Position numbers and translations under genes: made by a program. This document shows, one piece after another, positions 36,901 through 45,114 of a stretch of DNA of 55,766 bases (position 1 is its first letter; each line of letters begins with the position of its first letter). Under the pieces are notes generated by a model, which was not told where the DNA came from, made no database searches, and worked only from the letters and a program-made list of their open reading frames with translations. This DNA is from Bacteroidales bacterium (lineage in GTDB: Bacteria; Bacteroidota; Bacteroidia; Bacteroidales; UBA3663), in NCBI GenBank assembly GCA_024694125.1, contig JAILKE010000081.1:1-55766 (forward strand), read 5' to 3'.

Positions 36901-37238
36901 GCGAGATGTATAGCAACAACTACTACGCACTCAATGCTGAGGGTGGACTGAGCCGCGCTGCATCATCGGCCGCCACACTGAATCCGCAACGTTGGTACAT
37001 GAAGGTGGAGAACAAGGACGGTTCGGCCATTGCAGCCGACGACTACCTGGCAGCCTCCATCCGCGTGATAGGTGACTGGGGCGACGAGGAGGTGACCGGC
37101 ATCGAGGAACTGCCGACATGCAGCGAGACCGAGGGCGAGCGCCGCGTCTATTCGTTGGACGGCATGCGCGTGCTCGATAGCCAGCAACTGCTGCACGGTG
37201 TGTACGTGGACCGTGGCCGACGGATAGTCGTGAAATAA
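34000..37238 (+). pseudogene. Large exported protein with Cys-rich units (copy D), frameshifted
   Basis: The gene encodes the same protein type as the other three copies: MKS start, signal peptide ending near QADA, mature VRVTKVSSSTSVAQRSLL, beta-rich N-terminal part, seven Cys units (TCTSGAKYVSACIHC to LECEQC), GYWCKSKLVSTDTLPTC and DPEDGTQMTYTDY. At 36605-36612, inside the LWQPWYVPF domain, one base is missing relative to copy C (GTACCGGTA there, GTATGGTC here). The first frame stops at 36651 after 883 residues; the remainder, from SLAAKGLQVARLND to the tail YSLDGMRV...GVYVDRGRR, continues in the next frame to 37238. The join would give about 1,079 residues. There is no homopolymer at the site. 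It is uniformly G/C-rich. The truncated form would lack the C-terminal tail. Confidence 0.85.
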
Positions 37239-37345
37239 GATGAAAGGGAGTAAAAGGGTGATGAAAGGGAGAGAAAGGGACGTTTGCTGCGACCGGCGGA
37301 AACGACGCTGAGGGTGGTCGTACAGTCCCTTTTCTCCCCTCGCCC
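37239..37345. repeat. Purine-rich 10-11 base units near GGGACG
   Basis: Units AAGGGAGTAAA, AGGGTGATGAA and AGGGAGAGAAA precede GGGACG at 37277-37282; a partial inverse (TCCCTTTTCTCCC) lies at 37326-37338. It resembles the GGACGATAC modules but lacks the last bases. Nothing else is seen in the 232-base gap. Confidence 0.45.
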
Positions 37346-37470
37346 TGTTGCATTGGCCCTGAATATCGAGCAAAAAAATGAATGTAGATGGCTGGGATAT
37401 TAAACCTTCGTCACGAGGGTGAGTCTTAATAGCAAAGATCAGAATCATTAACCTATTAAACTATACAACT

Positions 37471-38373
37471 ATGAAAAAGTTAATGTTGACAGCCGTATTG
37501 GCTATCCTGAGTATGACTCAGATGTTTGCCCTCAGTACCAGCAGCGTTCGTAATCACGCACGATTCATAAGTGACAGAATGGCCTATGAACTGGACCTCA
37601 GCCCGGCTCAATATGATGATATCTACGAGATCAATTTCGACTTCATATATCAGGTCAATCGGATAATGGATGATGTGGTGTATGGATACAGAGATGCCAT
37701 CGACCGTTATTATGACTACCTGGATGACCGTAATGATGATATCCGATATGTATTGACCAGCCGTCAGTATCGCCGGTTCCTGGATTGCGAATACTTCTAC
37801 CGCCCACTGTACAGCACCGGCAGAAATTGGTCATTCCGAATCTATACGATCTACAGCAACCGCTCATTCTTCTACTTCGACGCTCCATTGCACTACAAGA
37901 CTTACATCGGAGCACATTCCAGAGTGAAGTATGCAAGCCGTGACTACTATCGCCGTCGCTATGAGAGTCAGCGCCATGACCGCTACGAGCCGTTCGTCAT
38001 CCGTAAGATCGAGCCAGCCCGCCGTCACGTGATTCGCCGTAATGACTTCGGCGCAATAGAGAGACACCGCAATGACGCCGAGAGAAACAAGGTGAACAAC
38101 TACAACAACTCCAACAGCAGTCATCGCACGGACAATAAGTACTACCGAGATGACTCGGGCAACAAACGTTCGCCTGAAATCAATCGCAGGAACCGTACGT
38201 CGTCCAATACCTCCGGAACAGTGAACAGCGGTAATCGTACCACCACAACCCGTTCGTCGTCAACGACTACGACCAACAAGTCAACCACGACGACCACGAC
38301 CAACAGGGGTACCACGACCACCACGACGAACAGGTCAAAGACTACCACTACGACCAATCGGGGAAAGAGGTAA
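37471..38373 (+). CDS. Secreted protein with Thr/Arg-rich low-complexity tail
   Basis: 300 residues. A signal peptide ends near MFALS. Residues 25-110 are helical and acidic (FISDRMAYELDLSPAQYDDI, then YEINFDFIYQVN), reminiscent of the helical Spy/CpxP or DUF4890-type envelope proteins, although I cannot assign a family. The middle is rich in Tyr and Arg (RDYYRRRYESQRHDRYEP). The last 60 residues are low complexity, made of Thr runs broken by NR, NK and RS. The strong positive charge suggests binding to a polyanion such as lipopolysaccharide or nucleic acid. It ends at a bidirectional terminator shared with nadB. Confidence 0.75.
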   Translation: MKKLMLTAVLAILSMTQMFALSTSSVRNHARFISDRMAYELDLSPAQYDDIYEINFDFIYQVNRIMDDVVYGYRDAIDRYYDYLDDRNDDIRYVLTSRQYRRFLDCEYFYRPLYSTGRNWSFRIYTIYSNRSFFYFDAPLHYKTYIGAHSRVKYASRDYYRRRYESQRHDRYEPFVIRKIEPARRHVIRRNDFGAIERHRNDAERNKVNNYNNSNSSHRTDNKYYRDDSGNKRSPEINRRNRTSSNTSGTVNSGNRTTTTRSSSTTTTNKSTTTTTTNRGTTTTTTNRSKTTTTTNRGKR

Positions 38374-38411
38374 TGAGGATGCTCCGCCTACCGCCAGCGA
38401 TTGACGAAAAT

Positions 38412-38449
38412 AAAAAAAGTCCGAACTCGCAGTGAGCTCGGACTTTTTT
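38412..38449. terminator. Bidirectional terminator between convergent genes
   Basis: AAAAAGTCCGA pairs with TCGGACTTTTT (inner CTC/GAG also pairs), with A on one side and T on the other, so it can serve both the plus-strand gene at 37471 and minus-strand nadB. Confidence 0.9.
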
Positions 38450-38524
38450 ATGTCGTGTATCGTTGGAAAATGATTGACTGCTGCTGGTTCCCTCGGAGGG
38501 GAGCGCCGGTCATCGGCCAAAAGG

Positions 38525-40111
38525 TCAGAAACCCTGGATGCCACGGTCGGCAGGCGGGTAGTCGATGCTGTAGTGCAGGCCGCGTGACTCCTTGCGCTCC
38601 ATGGCCTGACGCATGATGAGGTAGCCGGTATTGATCATGTTGCGCAACTCGCAGATATCCTTGTCCACACGGCTGCGGAGGAAGAGCTTCTCGGTCTCCT
38701 CGTAGAGGTTGTCCAGACGGGTCCAGGCGCGCTTCAGACGGAGGTTGCTGCGGACGATGCCGACGTAGGTCTGCATGATCTGCTGGACCTCGGTCTTGGA
38801 GTCGCTGATGAGGAAGAGCTCCTCGTGCGGTACGGTTCCGGTGTCGTTCCATGCCGGTATGTCGGTGCGATAATCCAGGTCGGCAATGCGTGGCAGTGAG
38901 TGCTGGGCTGCGAGATCGGCATAGACGATGGCCTCGATGAGCGAATTGCTCGCCAATCGGTTGCCTCCGTGCAGTCCGGTGCAGGAACATTCGCCAGCGG
39001 CATAGAGCCGGTTGATGGAGGATTGGCCATTGTAATCGACCTTGATACCACCGCACATATAGTGATGGCAGGGGACGACGGGGATGGGCTCCTTGGTGAT
39101 GTCAATGCCGATGGAGAGACACTTCTTGTAGATGTTGGGGAAGTGGTGCTTGGTCTCCTCGGGATCCTTGTGCGTGACATCGAGCAAGACATGGTCACAG
39201 TTGTTGAGCTTCATCTCGTTGAAGATGGCGCGGGCTGTGATGTCGCGCGGTGCCAGACTGAGGCGTGGATCGTACTTCTGCATGAACTCCTTGCCATCCA
39301 GCGTCTTGAGGATGCCACCATAACCGCGCATCGCCTCGGTGATGAGGAAATTAGGGTGGTCGCCAGGATGGTACAACGCCGTGGGGTGGAATTGGACAAA
39401 CTCCATATCCTGAACGGTGCCCTTGGCTCGATATACCATGGCTATGCCGTCGCCCGTGGCAATGGGTGGATTGGTCGTAGTGAGATAGACCTGACCGACA
39501 CCGCCGGTGGCCATCATCGTGACCTTGGAGAGGAATGTGTCGATGGCACCTGTGGCCTCGTCCAGAACGTATGCGCCGAAACACTCAATGTCGGGCGTGC
39601 GGCGTGTAACCTCGATGCCGAGGTGGTGCTGCGTGAGTATCTCGATGGCGAAATGATGTTCGAGAACGTCGATGTTGGGGTGCTTCTTGACCGCCTGTAT
39701 CAGCGCGCTCTGGATGGCGTGGCCGGTATTGTCCGCATGATGCAGGATGCGGAACTCCGAGTGACCGCCCTCGCGGTGCAGGTCGAAGTTGCCTTTGGCA
39801 TCGCGGTCAAACTCTACGCCCCATTGAACCAACTGCTGAATCTGCTCGGGTGCATTCTTGACAACCAGCTCAACAGCCTTGGGGTCACTGAGCCAGTCTC
39901 CGGCTACCATAGTATCGTGAATGTGTTTCTCGAAATTGTCCACTTTGAGGTTCGTGACACTGGATATTCCTCCTTGCGCCAAATCAGTATTGGCTTCCTG
40001 TAATTCGCTCTTGCATATCAGCGCAACCTTGCCAGCGTGTGCTACTTTGAGCGCAAAACTCATGCCGGCGATGCCTGTTCCAATAACGAGAAAATCGTAT
40101 TTCCTTTGCAT
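38525..40111 (-). CDS. nadB: L-aspartate oxidase
   Basis: 528 residues. NadB is a flavoenzyme that oxidises aspartate to iminoaspartate, the first step of de novo NAD synthesis. The FAD-binding start FLVIGTGIAGMSFALKVA, the NTDLAQGGISSV segment, the substrate loop EGGHSEFRILHHADNTGHAI, and HHYMCGGIKVDYNGQSSI with RLYAAGECSCTGLHGGNRLA are all present. The C-terminal helical domain follows the succinate dehydrogenase/fumarate reductase flavoprotein pattern. nadA and nadC are not next to it; it stands alone between convergent and divergent neighbours. Confidence 0.96.
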   Translation of the reverse strand: MQRKYDFLVIGTGIAGMSFALKVAHAGKVALICKSELQEANTDLAQGGISSVTNLKVDNFEKHIHDTMVAGDWLSDPKAVELVVKNAPEQIQQLVQWGVEFDRDAKGNFDLHREGGHSEFRILHHADNTGHAIQSALIQAVKKHPNIDVLEHHFAIEILTQHHLGIEVTRRTPDIECFGAYVLDEATGAIDTFLSKVTMMATGGVGQVYLTTTNPPIATGDGIAMVYRAKGTVQDMEFVQFHPTALYHPGDHPNFLITEAMRGYGGILKTLDGKEFMQKYDPRLSLAPRDITARAIFNEMKLNNCDHVLLDVTHKDPEETKHHFPNIYKKCLSIGIDITKEPIPVVPCHHYMCGGIKVDYNGQSSINRLYAAGECSCTGLHGGNRLASNSLIEAIVYADLAAQHSLPRIADLDYRTDIPAWNDTGTVPHEELFLISDSKTEVQQIMQTYVGIVRSNLRLKRAWTRLDNLYEETEKLFLRSRVDKDICELRNMINTGYLIMRQAMERKESRGLHYSIDYPPADRGIQGF

Positions 40112-40237
40112 AGTATTTTTGTTGTCTAAACGTGTGCAAAGTTGGTAAAAAAAACTATATGTTGGTAACTTCAGTCTTCTTTTTTTGAAAAAATGATTTA
40201 AAATCGACTTGTTTTAATAATTATTGCCACTTTTTTT

Positions 40238-40267
40238 TTGCGCGTTTGTCTTTATTTACTATCTTTG
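40238..40267 (+). promoter_or_regulatory. Promoter of the first export module
   Basis: TTG at 40238-40240, 19 bases, TATCTTTG at 40260-40267. It places the transcript start about 35 bases before the ATG at 40309, and rules against the longer open frame from 40246. Confidence 0.8.
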
Positions 40268-40308
40268 CGTCATATTATCAAGTAGAAATTTGTTCAAATT
40301 TATATTGT

Positions 40309-41118
40309 ATGAGACATTTTATTGCCAACTTGTTTACGGCAATCGCTATCGTAGCGATACTATCAGGTTGCTCTTCACGTAAGCAGGTCGTCTATATTCA
40401 GGGCGCTGATCAGGTGGAAGGCGGCATCCGCAACGAACACCCGTTCGCCTTGACCATCAAACCAGATGACAAACTGTCTATTATTGTGAATTGCAAGGAA
40501 CCCGAGTTGGCTGCACCGTTCAATATGCAACTCAATCAGAAGAATTTCGCAACTACTGGTAACGTGACATTTGCTCAAAGTGGAGGAACCCCTCAGCCAT
40601 TTTGGGTGGACCAGGCAGGTGAAATTCTCTATCCTACAATCGGACGCCTTGAGGTTGCCGGTATGACTCGCTACGAATTGCGCGAGTACCTGCAGGACTA
40701 TCTGAAGTCTAATGGATACATTCAGGATCCAATCGTCACAGTCGAGTTCTACAATGCCCGTTATACGGTAATCGGAGAAGTACTCCGTCCTGGTCAGTTC
40801 CCATTCAACAGCGACCGTGTGACTATCTTTGATGCAGTTTCTTCTGCTGGTGACCTGACCGTGTTTGGTGAGCGCGACAAAGTGCACGTCATCCGCCAGC
40901 AGGATGGTAAGGAGGTGGTTGGCACCGTTGACCTGACAAGCCCCGAGGTAATCAAGAGTCCATATTACTTCCTGCAGCAGAATGATGTCGTTTACGTTGA
41001 ACCTAATAAGGCTAAGGCATCGAACCGTGAGATGTCAACTCTCTATTCCTTCGGTATCTCATTCGTAACGTTGGCTGTGTCGATTGCAACTTTAGTTGTG
41101 AATATAAAAAGACTTTAA
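40309..41118 (+). CDS. Polysaccharide export lipoprotein, Wza type (module 1)
   Basis: 269 residues from ATG 40309, which gives a clean signal peptide with lipobox ILSGC. Wza-type proteins form the outer membrane channel for capsule or exopolysaccharide. The Poly_export domain begins IKPDDKLSIIVNCKEPELA. An SLBB domain is visible at VIGEVLRPGQFPFNSDRVTI and onward. The C-terminus has a hydrophobic helix (SFVTLAVSIATLVVNI). YYFLQQNDVVYVEPNKAK is the usual end of this family in Bacteroidetes. It is followed after 44 bases by its Wzc partner. Module 2 at 51500 has the same layout. Confidence 0.93.
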   Translation: MRHFIANLFTAIAIVAILSGCSSRKQVVYIQGADQVEGGIRNEHPFALTIKPDDKLSIIVNCKEPELAAPFNMQLNQKNFATTGNVTFAQSGGTPQPFWVDQAGEILYPTIGRLEVAGMTRYELREYLQDYLKSNGYIQDPIVTVEFYNARYTVIGEVLRPGQFPFNSDRVTIFDAVSSAGDLTVFGERDKVHVIRQQDGKEVVGTVDLTSPEVIKSPYYFLQQNDVVYVEPNKAKASNREMSTLYSFGISFVTLAVSIATLVVNIKRL

Positions 41119-41162
41119 TCTCACGCTATTAATTACTACTACAAGCTATCAATTGAAATCTT

Positions 41163-43634
41163 ATGCAAGATAACAATACTCAACAGAATATAAATACTCA
41201 ATCAGAGTCGCGTGCTGAGGAAACTGAAGGTGGATTGGACTTCCAGACCATTGTCAATATTTTCCTCGGTAAGTGGTATGTGTTTGTGATTTGCGTCTTC
41301 ATCTCGCTGTGCATCGCTGCTGCGTATATCTGGAAATCGCCTAAGGCATATGTCCAGTATGCAACTGTGTTGGTCAAGGATCCTAAGACTGGTACTGTGG
41401 CTACGATGAGCGCGGCTTTTGCGGACATCGCTGGCTTTACGGGTATGAGCAATACAAATGTTCAGAATGAGCAACATATCATCACTTCGCGTACAGTGAT
41501 GCGAGGCGTTGTAAAACGTCTCTCTCTGCAGTATGGTTATTATAAGCCGAACTTCATGCGCAAGGATGAATTGTATGTGGCTTCGCCAGTGTTCATTGAA
41601 CCTGTTGATCCTGAAATGCCAATCCCTGGAGCTGCTTTCAAGGTTAAGTTCTTCTCTCCTCAGGATACCGTCAAGTTCGAGTATGAATCGGAAGATACAA
41701 CCTTTGTATGTCCATTTAATAAGGAGGTGGATTTGCCTGGCATCGGCCCTGCTTTCGTCAGAATCCGTCCTCGCACCTTTGAACGTTATGTCAGCGAGAA
41801 GTCTGATTATGTATATGTATTCGCGAGAAACCTTGAATTGGCAACGACTGCTTATTTAAATAGTCTGTCTGCGTCAATGGCAGATAAGGAGAGTTCTACG
41901 TTGAACTTGTCTTATACTGCTAGTTCATCGCGTAAGGCTGCTGATATTCTTAATACGGTTATTGACGAGTATAATAGAATTACGATAGAGTCGAAAAATG
42001 AGGTGCTTGATGGCTCTCTTCGCTTCATCGCGCAACGTATTGATGTAGTCGGCGCAGAGTTGAATGAAGTCGATGCAAAGTTGGAGGATATGAAGTCTTC
42101 GGAAAAGACCATCAATCCTATGACGGAGGCATCTAGTTATTTGACTTTGACTCATAATCAGGAAGTTCAATTGTCTGAACTTGAAGTTCAATTGCGCTTG
42201 ATAAAAGAGCTGCGTTCTGTGCTTGATACTATCAAGTATTCGATGCTTCCGCTTAATGTCGGTATCAGCAGTCAAGTCCTCAATACTCAGATTCAGCGTT
42301 ATGATGAGGGCCTTCTGCGATATAACCAGTTGAGAACGTATTCGTCAGACAAGAGCCCTGTGGTACTTGATAGAGCTGCTGCCCTTGACGTATTGTTGGA
42401 TAATATCAAGTTGACTTCGGCCGACGTGCAGAATAGTCTCGAGATGCAGATTGGCGAGATCAATAAGTTGTCTCAGCGCAATATGTCTCGTGTGAGCGAA
42501 GCAACCAGCAATGTGCGCGCATTGACCAGTATTGAGCGTGAGCAAGCCGTAAAGAGTGCTCTTTACAACTATTTGCTCCAGAAAACTGAGGAAAATGCCA
42601 TCATGAAGTCTATGACGGAGTCTAATGTCCGTTTGATTGACTCTGCTTTTGGTAATAATTTCCCTGTTTCTCCCAAGAAAATGCGTATTATGCTTTTGGC
42701 ATTTGCCTTAGGTTTGATTATCCCATTTGCTTTCTATTATCTTAAGGATATTCTATATACTAAGGTACGTGGTAGAAGTGATGTTTCGGCTGTAGTTAAG
42801 GCTCCGATTGTGGGAGAAATTCCTAGCAAACCGAAGAAGCAGGCTAATCAGACTTTGTTTGTTGAGGCTGGCGCGAATAATCAGATTTCTGAGTCGTTCC
42901 GTATATTGCGAGCAAACTTGTCGTTCATGGCGACATCGGGTCAGAAACAGCAAGTCATCTCTCTTACTTCTACTATGGCAGGTGAAGGTAAGTCGTACAT
43001 TGCCGTCAATCTGGCAATGGCGTATGCAATCTCTGGTAAGAAAGTATGTCTGGTGGATATTGACCTGCGTAAGATGGCCTCTTCCCGTTTCTTCAAGATG
43101 CGTGGTAAGAAGGGTGTAAGTGAATATCTGGCTGCGCAGGAGGATGACTTGAGTACATTGGTACAGGCTACTCCATACGAGAATGTGTCTATCCTGCCAG
43201 GCGGTGTTATTCCACCGAATCCTGCAGAGTTGCTGATGAGTGACCGATTTGATAAGGTGATCGAATATTTGCGTGAGCGATTCGATTATATCATCTTGGA
43301 TAATCCTCCGTTGGGCATTGTCGCTGATACCGGTATTGCTAACCGTGTGGCAGACTTGACTCTCTATGTAATGCGAGTCGGTTATCTGGATAGACGTCAG
43401 TTGCCTGCTGTACAAGATGTATATACAAGCCATCAGCTGCGTAACATGGCTGTGGTATTGACCGATATTGATTATGAAGTACTTAATTATAGTATGGGTT
43501 ATACCGGCTATGGTAAGTATTATGGATATCGATACTACGGTCATACGTACTATAATTATTATGCTTCGTATAGCGAAGGGGAGTCTGAACATAAGCATTC
43601 GTACGGACTCTACCGCAAGAAGTCAAAGAAGTAA
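41163..43634 (+). CDS. Wzz/Wzc-type tyrosine autokinase (module 1)
   Basis: 823 residues. This type sets polysaccharide chain length and controls export through cycles of tyrosine autophosphorylation. A Wzz domain with flanking helices (about 33-52 and 507-528) encloses a long periplasmic coiled coil. The cytoplasmic BY-kinase has Walker A STMAGEGKSYIAVN (about 600-613), Walker A' CLVDIDLRK and Walker B YIILDNPPLG. The C-terminal tail is rich in Tyr (YGKYYGYRYYGHTYYNYY) followed by a Lys-rich end; these Tyr are the expected phosphorylation sites. No glycosyltransferases are adjacent, so the glycan locus it serves is elsewhere. Confidence 0.94.
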   Translation: MQDNNTQQNINTQSESRAEETEGGLDFQTIVNIFLGKWYVFVICVFISLCIAAAYIWKSPKAYVQYATVLVKDPKTGTVATMSAAFADIAGFTGMSNTNVQNEQHIITSRTVMRGVVKRLSLQYGYYKPNFMRKDELYVASPVFIEPVDPEMPIPGAAFKVKFFSPQDTVKFEYESEDTTFVCPFNKEVDLPGIGPAFVRIRPRTFERYVSEKSDYVYVFARNLELATTAYLNSLSASMADKESSTLNLSYTASSSRKAADILNTVIDEYNRITIESKNEVLDGSLRFIAQRIDVVGAELNEVDAKLEDMKSSEKTINPMTEASSYLTLTHNQEVQLSELEVQLRLIKELRSVLDTIKYSMLPLNVGISSQVLNTQIQRYDEGLLRYNQLRTYSSDKSPVVLDRAAALDVLLDNIKLTSADVQNSLEMQIGEINKLSQRNMSRVSEATSNVRALTSIEREQAVKSALYNYLLQKTEENAIMKSMTESNVRLIDSAFGNNFPVSPKKMRIMLLAFALGLIIPFAFYYLKDILYTKVRGRSDVSAVVKAPIVGEIPSKPKKQANQTLFVEAGANNQISESFRILRANLSFMATSGQKQQVISLTSTMAGEGKSYIAVNLAMAYAISGKKVCLVDIDLRKMASSRFFKMRGKKGVSEYLAAQEDDLSTLVQATPYENVSILPGGVIPPNPAELLMSDRFDKVIEYLRERFDYIILDNPPLGIVADTGIANRVADLTLYVMRVGYLDRRQLPAVQDVYTSHQLRNMAVVLTDIDYEVLNYSMGYTGYGKYYGYRYYGHTYYNYYASYSEGESEHKHSYGLYRKKSKK

Positions 43635-43647
43635 TAATTATAATGTG

Positions 43648-43690
43648 AGCATCGGGTATCGGTCGTTATTAGGATTCGGTTCCCGATGCT
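43648..43690 (+). terminator. Hairpin after module 1, possible terminator
   Basis: AGCATCGGG pairs with CCCGATGCT (9 bp, 25-base loop). What follows (TGTGTGTCTC) is only partly T-rich, so strength is uncertain. Confidence 0.5.
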
Positions 43691-43846
43691 TGTGTGTCTC
43701 ACCTATCTGTATTTAGATGGTATTTAGATCTGGATTACTTCGTATTTATTGAGTGTTCAATGCGAAGTATTCGGAAGAAATGTCTTTTAAGGTAACATGT
43801 AAAACGGGGTATGTTGTTTAATAGTCCCCATTAATTAGAAATAGTA

Positions 43847-44956
43847 ATGTCACTTAAATGTGGAATAGTTGGATTGCCCAATGTAGGAAAATCCACTCTG
43901 TTTAATTGTTTGTCAAGTGCTAAAGCACAGGCAGCGAATTTCCCTTTTTGTACAATTGAACCGAACGTGGGCGTTATTACTGTGCCCGATGAGCGGTTGA
44001 ACAAACTTGCGGAGATTGTACATCCAGACCGTATTGTCCCTGCCACTGTTGAAATAGTTGATATCGCAGGCCTTGTGAAAGGTGCATCGAAGGGTGAGGG
44101 TCTCGGTAATAAGTTCTTGGCCAATATCCGTGAGACGGATGCTATCATTCATGTATTGCGTTGCTTTGATGATGGCAATGTGGTTCACGTGGATGGCAGC
44201 GTTGATCCAGTTCGCGATAAAGAGATTATTGATACAGAGTTGCAGTTGAAGGACCTCGAGACGATTGAGGCTCGTTTGCCCAAGGTTCAGAAACTTGCGC
44301 AGGTTGGCAACGACAAGGAGGCCAAGGCTCAATTTGAAGTCATGTCCGCCGTGCGCGCAGCACTTCTGGAAGGTAAATCAGCCCGTACTGTGACTTCTAA
44401 GTTAGAATCGGCCGACGAAATCCAAGCCGTACGTGACCTGTTCCTGCTCACTAGCAAGCCTATTCTCTACGTATGCAATGTTGATGAGGCTTCGGCCAAG
44501 TCGGGCAATCAGTATGTAGAGCAGGTGCGCAAGGCAGTAGAAGGCGAGGATGCCGAGGTGCTCGTCATCAGTGCGAAGATTGAGAGCGAGATTGCCGAGT
44601 TAGAGAGCTATGACGAGCGTCAGATGTTCCTCGAAGAGTTGGGTCTCGAGGAAAGTGGTGTGAACCGCTTGATTCATTCTGCATATGATTTGCTCGGTCT
44701 TCAGACCTACATTACGGCAGGTCCGATGGAGGTCAAGGCTTGGACGTTCCGCAAAGGTATGAAGGCACCACAGTGTGCCGGTATCATCCATGGAGACTTC
44801 GAGAAGGGCTTCATCCGTGCCGAGGTAATCAAGTATGCCGATTACTTGCAGTACGGTAGTGAGGCGGCTGTGCGTGAAGCTGGCAAGTTGGGCGTCGAAG
44901 GAAAGGAATATGTAGTGCAGGATGGTGACATTATGCACTTCCGTTTCAACGTCTGA
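43847..44956 (+). CDS. ychF: Ribosome-binding ATPase YchF
   Basis: 369 residues. YchF is an Obg-family P-loop protein that prefers ATP, binds ribosomes and affects stress responses. The P-loop is GLPNVGKSTLFN, the Switch II region DIAGLVKGASKGEGLGN, and the G4 position reads NVDE in place of the GTP-specific NKxD, as expected for an ATPase. The C-terminal TGS-like domain includes KAWTFRKGMKAPQCAGIIHG and ends MHFRFNV. Length is standard. A terminator follows, so it is probably monocistronic. Confidence 0.97.
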   Translation: MSLKCGIVGLPNVGKSTLFNCLSSAKAQAANFPFCTIEPNVGVITVPDERLNKLAEIVHPDRIVPATVEIVDIAGLVKGASKGEGLGNKFLANIRETDAIIHVLRCFDDGNVVHVDGSVDPVRDKEIIDTELQLKDLETIEARLPKVQKLAQVGNDKEAKAQFEVMSAVRAALLEGKSARTVTSKLESADEIQAVRDLFLLTSKPILYVCNVDEASAKSGNQYVEQVRKAVEGEDAEVLVISAKIESEIAELESYDERQMFLEELGLEESGVNRLIHSAYDLLGLQTYITAGPMEVKAWTFRKGMKAPQCAGIIHGDFEKGFIRAEVIKYADYLQYGSEAAVREAGKLGVEGKEYVVQDGDIMHFRFNV

Positions 44957-44965
44957 CAATAATCT

Positions 44966-45016
44966 ATTGCACTGCAGGTGTTGCTCTATGGCTGCATCGA
45001 GTAGTGCAATTTTTTA
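44966..45016 (+). terminator. Intrinsic terminator of ychF
   Basis: ATTGCACT pairs with AGTGCAAT (44966-44973 and 45003-45010), then six or more T. Confidence 0.8.
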
Positions 45017-45114
45017 TATTTTGGAGGGATGCGAATCCCGCATATTTTGCACTTTAATCTATACTGCTGCGTGAAGCAGAGGTATGTATTGATATTTTAG
45101 ACAATTAACCTAAT

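Noticed and set aside
36576..37238. Separate 220-residue gene
   Set aside because: It is the C-terminal part of the frameshifted fourth surface protein; the ATG at 36576 is out of frame with the paralogues' domain start and has no promoter.
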